This document shows positions 1-5,677 of a stretch of DNA of 7,755 nt, in pieces; within the stretch, counting starts at the first letter, position 1, and every line of letters begins with the position of its first letter. The position numbers and the translations under genes are program-made. This DNA comes from an uncultured beta proteobacterium (GTDB lineage: Bacteria; Pseudomonadota; Gammaproteobacteria; Burkholderiales; Burkholderiaceae_B): assembly GCA_903924715.1 (NCBI GenBank), contig CAIYCP010000111.1:1-7755 (forward strand). Direction: 5' to 3'. The notes under the pieces were generated by a model that was not told the DNA's origin, ran no database searches, and saw only the letters and a list, made by a program, of their open reading frames with translations.

Positions 1-507
1 AAGGCTAGGCTCATCTAGCAGTAAAATTTTGGGTGCACTCATCAGTGCACGGCCCACTGCCAACATCTGGCGCTCTCCACCCGACAGTGTGCCAGCGCGT
101 TGCTTACGTCGTTCTTTTAAACGTGGAAAAAACTCAAACACCTTATCGAGCAACTCAGGAATTTCCTTCTTATCGTTCAAAGGTGTCGTGCCAAGCATCA
201 AATTTTGCTCGACCGTTTGCTGGGTAAATAAATGCCAGCCTTCAGGGGATAAAGCCACCCCCTTACGCACGACAGCGTAAGCCGGTTCACCACCAATGTT
301 CTCATCACCCCAGTGGATCGACCCACCGCTAGACGGCACAAGCCCTGCAATCGCATTCAAGGTGGTCGTCTTGCCCGCACCGTTTGAACCAAGCAAGGCC
401 ACGATGGAGCCTGCTGGTACTTCGATCGACACATCAGCAATCCCTACCAGATCGCCGTAACGGACCTCAAGGTGCTTGACTGTTAACTGAGGATTTTTAA
501 CGTTCAT
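1..507 (-). CDS. livF: Branched-chain amino acid-type ABC transporter ATP-binding protein LivF, partial (C-terminus beyond window)
   Basis: One of the two cytoplasmic ATPases that power a HAAT-family importer (LivF with LivG, docked on LivH/LivM). The reverse strand reads open from an ATG at 507-505 to the window edge, giving 169 residues; full LivF proteins are about 235, so roughly the last 65-70 residues, including the H-loop histidine, are missing here. Visible motifs are Walker A GSNGAGKTT (residues 40-48), a LivF-like PEGWHLF segment (88-94) followed by TVEQNLMLG, the canonical ABC signature LSGGERQ (141-147) and Walker B ILLLDEP (161-167), just before the edge. The start codon overlaps the livG stop as ATGA (504-507), and no Shine-Dalgarno sequence precedes it (the upstream bases are A-rich), so translation probably depends on coupling to livG. 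The subunit assignment is firm; the transported substrate is not known. Confidence 0.95.
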   Translation of the reverse strand, partial: MNVKNPQLTVKHLEVRYGDLVGIADVSIEVPAGSIVALLGSNGAGKTTTLNAIAGLVPSSGGSIHWGDENIGGEPAYAVVRKGVALSPEGWHLFTQQTVEQNLMLGTTPLNDKKEIPELLDKVFEFFPRLKERRKQRAGTLSGGERQMLAVGRALMSAPKILLLDEPSL

Positions 508-1241
508 GTATTTTGTTCACGTTTTTTATTGAGCGACCGGCCAAGATACGCCTCAATCACCGCGGGATCATTCACCACGTCGGTCGGTGCACCACTGGCA
601 ATGACCTTACCTTGATTAAATACCAGTACGCGGTCCGTTAAAGATAAGATGACTTCCATGATGTGTTCAACGATCACAAGCGTGATGCCCGACTGATGAA
701 TCTGACGCACCAACTCAATCGCCAACTGCACCTCTGACGGAGTCAAACCCGCCAACGCCTCGTCAAGCAGCATCAACTTCGGCTCAGTGGCTAACACCCG
801 AGCAATCTCTAAGCGCTTTCGCCCCGGTGTGCCAAGGCTCTTGGCCTTTTGATCGGCAAGCGCAGTTAGTCCGGTTAAGTCGAGCACGCGCTGAGCATTT
901 TCACGCGCGTCTTTGACGCCGGGATGACGCAAGAACGCCCCCACCATGACATTTTCAAGAATCGTTAATTCTTCGAACGTTGCAGGTAACTGAAACGTAC
1001 GTCCAATGCCCAGTTTGGCGTGCTCTTCGGGTGAGGCATTCGTGACATCATGCCCATCGAACAAAACGCGACCTTTGGAGGGTTTTAAGTCGCCCACCAG
1101 ACAATTAAAAAAGGTTGATTTCCCGGCGCCATTTGGTCCGATCAATCCAATGATCTCGCCCTGATTGATGGTGAGCGAGGCACCATCGACAGCACGAAAT
1201 CCGCCAAAATACATGCCAACATCTTCAGCCTGAAGCAACAT
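504..1241 (-). CDS. livG: Branched-chain amino acid-type ABC transporter ATP-binding protein LivG
   Basis: Second ATPase of the HAAT importer, 245 residues with the start chosen here. Motifs in order: Walker A GPNGAGKST (35-43), Q-loop RTFQ (Q84), signature region LGTPGRKRLEIARVL (136-150), Walker B LMLLDE (156-161), D-loop-like EALAGL (161-166) and H-loop EH (H193). The C-terminus IEAYLG (229-234) is typical of LivG. The signature departs from the LSYGQQRRLEIA form common in LivG: the second glycine and the glutamine positions are altered, as in some divergent members of the family. An ATG at 1316 would give 25 extra residues, rich in Arg and Lys, lying wholly inside livM; the ATG at 1241 is preferred because it lies one base after the livM stop, has GGGA at 1249-1252 with 7-base spacing, and starts right at the conserved domain (LLQAEDVGMYFGGF). 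The gene ends in a 4-base ATGA overlap with livF. Confidence 0.95.
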   Translation of the reverse strand: MLLQAEDVGMYFGGFRAVDGASLTINQGEIIGLIGPNGAGKSTFFNCLVGDLKPSKGRVLFDGHDVTNASPEEHAKLGIGRTFQLPATFEELTILENVMVGAFLRHPGVKDARENAQRVLDLTGLTALADQKAKSLGTPGRKRLEIARVLATEPKLMLLDEALAGLTPSEVQLAIELVRQIHQSGITLVIVEHIMEVILSLTDRVLVFNQGKVIASGAPTDVVNDPAVIEAYLGRSLNKKREQNT

Positions 1242-1242
1242 A

Positions 1243-2259
1243 TCAACGTCCCGACTGAGAGTTAGGCAAGGGCTCAGCAAGCGCTTCTTTGAGCGCCGCC
1301 GCACGACGAGAGGCACGTCGATCGCGGATCCGCTCCCACAGTTCTAACAGGCCACCCGGTTCAAAACGAGCGATCAACATGATGATGCCGCCATACAAGA
1401 TGTAAGTGAAACCAGTCCCGCCCCCGCCAAATAGCGTGTTGGTCTCAGACTGCAACGGGATCAAGATCACTGCACCTAACAAGGGCCCCAGTAAGCGCCC
1501 TGCACCACCTAAGGCAGCCACGATCACCATATTGACCGAGACCAAAATACCGAAGCCACTTGCTGGATCCGCAAAGCCGAATTTAATGGCATACAGAGAA
1601 CCGGCTAGCGAAGTGAAGACCGCACTCAAGATAAAGATATACAGTTTGCACCGGCTGACTGGCACCCCTAAACTGCGGGCAGCCCGCTCACCCGAGCGAA
1701 GCGCGCGTAAATAATAGCCAAAGCGACTGCGCTCGATACAGTAGGTCATCACGAGCAATACCGTGAGCACTGCCAAAAACATGTAGTAGTAAGGGATGGA
1801 GCTGCGAAAGACCAAGTCAGACCAATCACGCGCCACCGCAGGCCCCGTCAAACCAATTGAAGCACCGACAAAATCCCAATTGCTGACTAAGATGCGAATC
1901 AATTCAGCCACCGCAATCGTGGCCATACTGAAGTAGTGACCACTTAAGCGAAAGGTCGGAATCCCGATCACCACTGCAATCGCTACGCTAACGGCAATGC
2001 CTGCCGGAAAGCCATACAGCGGGCTGACCTCCCAGAGTTTGTAAAACAGCAAAGGCATATAAGCGCCCGCGCCAAAGAAGACCGCATTACCCACGGACAC
2101 CTGACCCGCATACCCGCCGATCAGATTCCAGGCCGAGGCAGAGATTGCTGCGAGCAGAACCAACGAACCGAGCTGTTCATAGTAGGGATTATCAAAGCTC
2201 AGGGGAAACAGGAGTAAAACTAAGGCCAGAGCTATCCACCCGCTGCGACGCATCATCAT
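1243..2259 (-). CDS. livM: Branched-chain amino acid-type ABC transporter permease LivM
   Basis: Inner-membrane permease subunit, paired with LivH to form the translocation channel. The 338 residues are strongly hydrophobic, with several membrane segments. The LivM hallmark WNLIGGYAGQVSVGNAVFF lies at 44-62, GAGAY follows at 63-67, the cytoplasmic coupling loop LRALRSGERAARSLGVP is at 184-200, and GGAGRLLGPLLGA is at 251-263. The last 35 residues are charged (WERIRDRRASRRAAALKEAL) and probably form a cytoplasmic tail. An upstream ATG at 2292 would add 11 polar residues inside livH; I prefer the ATG at 2259 because it overlaps the livH stop as ATGA (2256-2259) and follows a good GGGGAAA ribosome-binding site. 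It opens an ATGATGATG run, so any of three adjacent codons could be used. One base separates its stop from livG. The family call is certain; the substrate is unknown. Confidence 0.95.
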   Translation of the reverse strand: MMMRRSGWIALALVLLLFPLSFDNPYYEQLGSLVLLAAISASAWNLIGGYAGQVSVGNAVFFGAGAYMPLLFYKLWEVSPLYGFPAGIAVSVAIAVVIGIPTFRLSGHYFSMATIAVAELIRILVSNWDFVGASIGLTGPAVARDWSDLVFRSSIPYYYMFLAVLTVLLVMTYCIERSRFGYYLRALRSGERAARSLGVPVSRCKLYIFILSAVFTSLAGSLYAIKFGFADPASGFGILVSVNMVIVAALGGAGRLLGPLLGAVILIPLQSETNTLFGGGGTGFTYILYGGIIMLIARFEPGGLLELWERIRDRRASRRAAALKEALAEPLPNSQSGR

Positions 2260-3113
2260 GCTTTCCCCATCAGTCCGCGAGGGCGAACCCAAAGTACCAA
2301 TACAAAGAGCGCATAGACAAACACGTCTTGATAAATCGGCCCAAAATAAAAGGCAGATAACGATTCAATCAAGCCAATAATTAATCCGGCCAGCATGGCA
2401 CCCGGCACGCTACCAAAGCCACCAAAGGTCACAACCACAAACGCGATTAACCCCAGCGACTCACCGACTGTTGCAGAGATCGGAAAAAACGTCGCAATCA
2501 ACGCGCCTGCAATACCGGCACTCGCACCCGACAAACCCCAAGCGATCGCCTGCATGCGATCGGGGCGAATGCCCATTAGCATTGCCGCATTACGATTTTC
2601 AGCCACCGCCAAAATTTGACTACCAAGCATCGTACGCGTGAGCAACAAGTGCATACCAATCGTAATGACTAGCGCCACGCAGCCCGCCACGAGCTTGGGT
2701 GCGCTCAGCAAGATTCCACCAACATTTAGGCTTGGGCCAAGGATGTCTTCGGGCAGGCTCACGAAACTAGAGCCAAAGGCCCAAAACGCCGAGTAGCGCA
2801 GCACAAGTACAAGCCCGAAGGTTGAGAGGATTTGGGCCAGCATTGGGCCGCGCATGACGCGTTTAATCAGACATATGTAGACCAATACCCCAAGAATAAA
2901 GAGCATCACGGCCGCTGCCAAACTAAAACTTGCCACGCCAAAGTGCAGTAGCGTGAAAGCCCAAAAACTGACGTACATACCTAACATCACAAACTCGCCA
3001 TGGGCAAAGTTAATGACGTTCATCATGCCCCACACGAGCGTCAAACCTGAAGAAAACAGAGCGTAGACCGCCCCGATCAACAGGCCGGCCACGATCACTT
3101 GCATCAAAACCAT
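2256..3113 (-). CDS. livH: Branched-chain amino acid-type ABC transporter permease LivH
   Basis: Inner-membrane permease partner of LivM, 285 residues, a normal LivH length. The N-terminus shows the LivH pattern: a hydrophobic segment GLLIGAVYALFSSGLTLVWG (10-29), then MMNVINFAHGEFVMLGMY (30-47). The conserved cytoplasmic loop for ATPase docking, TRTMLGSQILAVAENRNAA (159-177) followed by LMGI, is present, as are GGFGSVPGAMLAGLIIGLIE (231-250) and the C-terminal LWVRPRGLMGK. The ATG at 3113 has AAAGG (3122-3126) 8 bases upstream. The gene starts 43 bases after the binding-protein stop and ends in a 4-base overlap with livM, so it is the first gene of the tightly packed permease/ATPase block. 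A strong potential hairpin (2543-2562) lies inside the coding region and is probably incidental. Confidence 0.96.
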   Translation of the reverse strand: MVLMQVIVAGLLIGAVYALFSSGLTLVWGMMNVINFAHGEFVMLGMYVSFWAFTLLHFGVASFSLAAAVMLFILGVLVYICLIKRVMRGPMLAQILSTFGLVLVLRYSAFWAFGSSFVSLPEDILGPSLNVGGILLSAPKLVAGCVALVITIGMHLLLTRTMLGSQILAVAENRNAAMLMGIRPDRMQAIAWGLSGASAGIAGALIATFFPISATVGESLGLIAFVVVTFGGFGSVPGAMLAGLIIGLIESLSAFYFGPIYQDVFVYALFVLVLWVRPRGLMGKA

Positions 3114-3156
3114 TTACCTGACCTTTCGCAAAAAAATTAGACTAATCGGACAGGAT

Positions 3157-4407
3157 TTATTTCCAGCCTTTGAAAGGATAGACCAAGGGTTTTTCGGCTG
3201 CTGCTGCTGGCCAAATTGACACATACTGGCTATTAATCAACTGAATCAAATACGCAGAGGCCAACACATTTTGACCCTTCGCATCAAATTTCACGCCGTT
3301 GTAGCCCATCATCAACTGGTTGGCCTTCAGATCAGTTTTTTGCAGCGCAGCCTGGATCGCCTCGGGTTTTGTTGAGCCGGCGCGATTGATCGCCTCGGCC
3401 AACACAAAGAACGCTTGCATGTCGCGACCACTCGTGTCGTCCATATCAATGCCAGTTTTAGCCTTGTACATCTCGTTGATGCGCCAAGTTACGCTGTCTT
3501 TTGCGCCAATGCTCCAGGCGCTACGATTGATTGCACCTTCAGCGAGCTCACCCACAGCCTTGATAAATGCTGGGTCAGAAAATCCTGAGTTATCGCCAAT
3601 GATCAACTGTGGGCGATAGTCAAGGCTCTTGAGCGTCTTCATGTACAGGATTGCATCTGAGGTGTAAGAAATAAAGATAATCGCGTCAGGCTTTTTTTCT
3701 TTTAGTTGCAGCACTTGTGCAGATACATCGGCACCATTTGCACTGTAGGCAATATCGGCAACAATATTCACACCACGTTTTTTGGCGATCTCTCGAATCG
3801 TGCCAGACACTGACACACCATAGTCGGTGTTTTCAAACACAATCGCAATTTTGTCGCCTGGGTGGCCTGCTTTTTTCAATTCACCCAAAAACTCCATGTA
3901 AGCATTGGCAAAATCACTGGCGATCGGTGTCGTTCTGAAGGTCCATTTAAAACCGCGCTCAGTAATATTGGCGGCAACACCATCGCCGACGATAAACGGG
4001 ACACCATACCGCTCAGCAATTGCTGTAGCTGTCAGCGCAACCGCAGACTGATACGCACCTACCATGCCAGCCACTTTCTCTTGCGTAATTAAACGTAAGG
4101 TCTGAGCCTGCCCCTCGCTTGGGCTTCCCTGGTGATCAGCAATCACAAGTTTGATTTTTGCACCACCCAAATTGGGCAAGCCAACACCAGCGCCCAAAGG
4201 CAAGCTTTCAAAGCCTGGTTGCGGCTTGTTAATAATCTCGGCAGCAATCTCGATCGCGGCCACCGCAGACTTGCCAGCGTTGCCAGAGTTTCCTGACAGC
4301 GGAAAGGTCACGCCAATTTTCACATCGGGTACCGTCTGTGCCTGAGGTGCAGCCAGCAAACTGGCCGAAAGTGCCGCAGCTGTCGCTAATTTTTTAAACA
4401 TTTTCAT
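3157..4407 (-). CDS. Periplasmic substrate-binding protein of a HAAT-type ABC transporter (LivK-like, type I periplasmic-binding fold)
   Basis: Captures the solute in the periplasm and delivers it to LivHM. The 416 residues begin with a Sec signal peptide: basic MKMFKK, hydrophobic LATAAALSASLLAA, and probable cleavage around residues 20-24 (AAPQAQ). The mature protein opens with VKIGVTFPLSGNSGNAGKSA (29-48), a typical first strand and ligand-site loop, then an insert with GFESLPLGAGVGLPNLGGAK (65-84) before IKLVIADHQGSPSEGQ. Later segments VAGMVGAYQSAVALTATAIA (112-131), PFIVGDG (137-143), FENTDYGVS (191-199) and GDNSGFSDPAF (271-281) follow the Peripla_BP_6 layout. It is longer than E. coli LivK, as many betaproteobacterial members are. 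The ATG at 4407 is supported by GGAG (4415-4418) with 7-base spacing; an ATG two codons later would be spaced too far. Located first in the transporter gene order. Sequence alone does not tell amino acid from aromatic acid or other ligand. Confidence 0.93.
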   Translation of the reverse strand: MKMFKKLATAAALSASLLAAPQAQTVPDVKIGVTFPLSGNSGNAGKSAVAAIEIAAEIINKPQPGFESLPLGAGVGLPNLGGAKIKLVIADHQGSPSEGQAQTLRLITQEKVAGMVGAYQSAVALTATAIAERYGVPFIVGDGVAANITERGFKWTFRTTPIASDFANAYMEFLGELKKAGHPGDKIAIVFENTDYGVSVSGTIREIAKKRGVNIVADIAYSANGADVSAQVLQLKEKKPDAIIFISYTSDAILYMKTLKSLDYRPQLIIGDNSGFSDPAFIKAVGELAEGAINRSAWSIGAKDSVTWRINEMYKAKTGIDMDDTSGRDMQAFFVLAEAINRAGSTKPEAIQAALQKTDLKANQLMMGYNGVKFDAKGQNVLASAYLIQLINSQYVSIWPAAAAEKPLVYPFKGWK

Positions 4408-4505
4408 ATTGTGTCTCCAGTTTTTGAATTTTTTTGTGACTCGACTAGCTCGCGTAACTTCGTGCGCAGATCTTAACCGAATTCAGGTTTCAATTTTGAC
4501 TGACC
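4408..4505 (-). other. 98-base gap between the Bug gene and the ABC binding-protein gene
   Basis: This spacer separates two same-strand genes. I find no convincing intrinsic terminator: the best inverted repeat is AACC/GGTT around TGAATTC, too weak and without a T-run. I also find no well-spaced sigma-70 promoter; TTGAAA is present on the minus strand but TTAAGA follows only 11 bases later. The last part is A-rich (a run of seven A on the minus strand) and leads into the GGAG ribosome-binding site of the binding-protein gene. The transporter may be read through from the Bug gene or may have a promoter I cannot recognise. Confidence 0.4.
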
Positions 4506-5555
4506 TTAGGCTTCAATCTTAATATTATTCTTCTTAATGACCTCAGCAAATTGCGCCGTCGTATCGCTTAAATACTTAGCAAAGTCAGCGCCCTGTTTGT
4601 AATCAATTTCAACGGCGATTCGGTTGTACAGTTCAATTGTGTCAGGGGCCTGCATGATCTCTTGTACCGCTTTGGCAAGGCGCTCACGCAAGTCTTGCGG
4701 CAAGCCACCCGGGGCAACGAGCCCCACCCAAGCGCCTAAATTAAAGCCTGGCACGTTCGCAGCGGCTGCAAGCGGTGGGATGCCAGGTGTGACGGCGCTG
4801 CCTTTTAGCAATGAAACACCCAACGCCTTCAAGCGCCCATCGCGAACAAAAGGCATGGTTCCGGCAGCGGTCTCAATGCAGTAACTCACCCGACCAGCCA
4901 TCACATCCGTTAAAGCCGGCGATGAGCCCTTGTAGGGGACGTGTACGGCCTGCAACCCAGCACCGGCATTGAAGGCTTCGCAAATCAAATGTGCAGTCGC
5001 GCCGGTACCCGACGAGGCAAACGTGTACTTACCAGGATTGGCTTTTACCAAGGCCACGAACGCGGCGGCATCTTTTGCAGGAAAGTCAGGTGCAGTCACC
5101 AACAAATAAGGTGACAACCCGGCCATCGCGATAAAGGTCAGATCTTTTTCAACGTTATAAGGTGTGTGCTGCAACAAGGGGCTGACCGTGATGGGGCCAC
5201 TTGACGCTGCCAACAGTGTGTAACCATCAGGTGCAGCTTTGGCGACAACGTCGGTGCCAATCATGCCCCCAGCACCGGCCTTGTTTTCAGCAACTACGCT
5301 TTGCCCCAAAATTCGTGACAAGCCCATTGCGAGCGAACGACCGACCAGGTCGGTCGCCTGCCCCGGCGGCCACGGAATCATCATTTTGATGGGCCGAGAA
5401 GGATACGCAGTCTGCGCAAGCGACCCTAAAGGCAGGCCAACACCAGCGGCGGCGAGCGACGCCCCTAGTGCACCCAAGAGCGTGCGTCTGTGGGGGCTAG
5501 TTGCCTTGGTGGTTGTGTGAGATTGATTAAAAACAGACTGTGTATTTTTTTTCAT
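4506..5555 (-). CDS. Bug-family (TctC-like) tripartite tricarboxylate transporter substrate-binding protein, complete
   Basis: Periplasmic solute receptor of the Bug/TctC family, which binds carboxylates, amino acids or aromatic acids and may hand them to a TctAB membrane pair or act as a sensor. The 349 residues start with a long polar stretch, then PHRRTLLGALGASLAAAGVG (21-40) with a twin arginine at 23-24, which resembles a Tat signal although Sec export is possible; the cleavage region is near SLAQ (45-48). The mature start YPSRPIKMMIPWPPGQATDL (51-70) is diagnostic of the family, followed by ENKAGAGGMIGTDVVAKAAP (90-109) and DGYTLL, and HVPYKGSSPALTDVMAGRV (205-223). The usual PGGATD is PGQATD here. 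Start ATG at 5555 has AAGGTG (5563-5568) 7 bases upstream. No tctA or tctB is in the window, so it is an orphan receptor here. It lies upstream of the ABC operon on the same strand and divergent from the acyl-CoA synthetase gene. Ligand unknown. Confidence 0.93.
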   Translation of the reverse strand: MKKNTQSVFNQSHTTTKATSPHRRTLLGALGASLAAAGVGLPLGSLAQTAYPSRPIKMMIPWPPGQATDLVGRSLAMGLSRILGQSVVAENKAGAGGMIGTDVVAKAAPDGYTLLAASSGPITVSPLLQHTPYNVEKDLTFIAMAGLSPYLLVTAPDFPAKDAAAFVALVKANPGKYTFASSGTGATAHLICEAFNAGAGLQAVHVPYKGSSPALTDVMAGRVSYCIETAAGTMPFVRDGRLKALGVSLLKGSAVTPGIPPLAAAANVPGFNLGAWVGLVAPGGLPQDLRERLAKAVQEIMQAPDTIELYNRIAVEIDYKQGADFAKYLSDTTAQFAEVIKKNNIKIEA

Positions 5556-5573
5556 CGTTAGACACCTTATGAT

Positions 5574-5606
5574 TCACTTAAGAATTTCATTGGTACGGGA
5601 CGTCAT
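5574..5606 (-). CDS. Possible leader peptide 2 (10 codons), adjacent to leader peptide 1
   Basis: A second minus-strand ORF of ten codons and a TGA stop, encoding MTSRTNEILK. Its ATG lies 2 bases after the stop of leader ORF 1, an arrangement suited to ribosome reinitiation, and its stop lies 18 bases before the ATG of the Bug gene, next to that gene's AAGGTG site. It has only a weak and distant purine stretch (AAAGG, 11 bases upstream) of its own. Alone it would not be worth listing; it is listed because of its place between ORF 1 and the Bug gene. Confidence 0.2.
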   Translation of the reverse strand: MTSRTNEILK

Positions 5607-5608
5607 TT

Positions 5609-5641
5609 TTAAAACTGCCTTTGATCGCCTAAGCGCTGCAT
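5609..5641 (-). CDS. Possible leader peptide 1 (10 codons) upstream of the Bug gene
   Basis: A minus-strand ORF of ten codons and a TAA stop, encoding MQRLGDQRQF. It starts 7 bases after the full-consensus TAAGGAGG at 5649-5656, the best ribosome-binding site in the window. It shows no run of a single regulatory amino acid as in classic attenuation peptides, although three of ten residues are Gln. It is not in frame with the downstream Bug gene and ends 53 bases before its ATG. The sequence alone shows only a well-initiated short ORF; a regulatory role is inference. It could be chance or the remnant of a lost gene. Confidence 0.3.
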   Translation of the reverse strand: MQRLGDQRQF

Positions 5642-5648
5642 TACACTG

Positions 5649-5656
5649 CCTCCTTA
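5649..5656 (-). promoter_or_regulatory. Full-consensus Shine-Dalgarno element upstream of a short leader ORF
   Basis: The minus strand reads TAAGGAGG here, an exact 8-base complement to the 3' end of 16S rRNA. It lies 7 bases before an ATG (5639-5641). It is stronger than the site of any annotated gene in the window and does not serve a long ORF. On the plus strand the same bases read CCTCCTTA, matching the anti-Shine-Dalgarno, and would fall in the ligase leader if transcription starts upstream of them. Confidence 0.45.
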
Positions 5657-5677
5657 ATAAAACACGACACAACTCGC

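Larger units (their letters stand above)
5556..5677. promoter_or_regulatory. Divergent intergenic region between the Bug gene and the acyl-CoA synthetase gene
   Basis: These 122 bases must hold the start signals for the plus-strand ligase gene, and probably some for the minus-strand Bug gene. On the plus strand TTGATC (5621-5626) with TACACT (5642-5647), spaced 15, is the nearest thing to a sigma-70 promoter, but it is weak. On the minus strand a TTGATC/TTTTAT pair spaced 17 exists at the edge of the ligase gene, but its start point would fall within the Shine-Dalgarno-like element at 5649-5656, so I do not call it. No clear operator palindrome was seen beyond short ones (AGCGCT, GACGTC). The minus-strand leader contains two short ORFs, listed separately. 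Confidence 0.45.

Noticed and set aside
29..280. Plus-strand ORFs antisense to livF
   Set aside because: Opposite-frame shadows; the minus strand here encodes clear Walker A, signature and Walker B motifs.
1242..1316. Longer LivG beginning at the ATG at 1316
   Set aside because: The added 25 residues are unlike LivG N-termini and lie wholly inside livM; the ATG at 1241 follows the livM stop and starts at the conserved domain.
1406..1714. Plus-strand ORF of 102 codons antisense to livM
   Set aside because: Pro/Lys-rich shadow of the livM coding strand with no protein family features.
2260..2292. Longer LivM beginning at the ATG at 2292
   Set aside because: The 11 added residues are polar, overlap livH by a further 33 bases, and the ATG at 2259 has a good ribosome-binding site and the common ATGA overlap.
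4408..4505. Sigma-70 promoter for the ABC operon (TTGAAA with TTAAGA)
   Set aside because: The spacing of 11 bases is too short for a functional pair, and no better pair was found.
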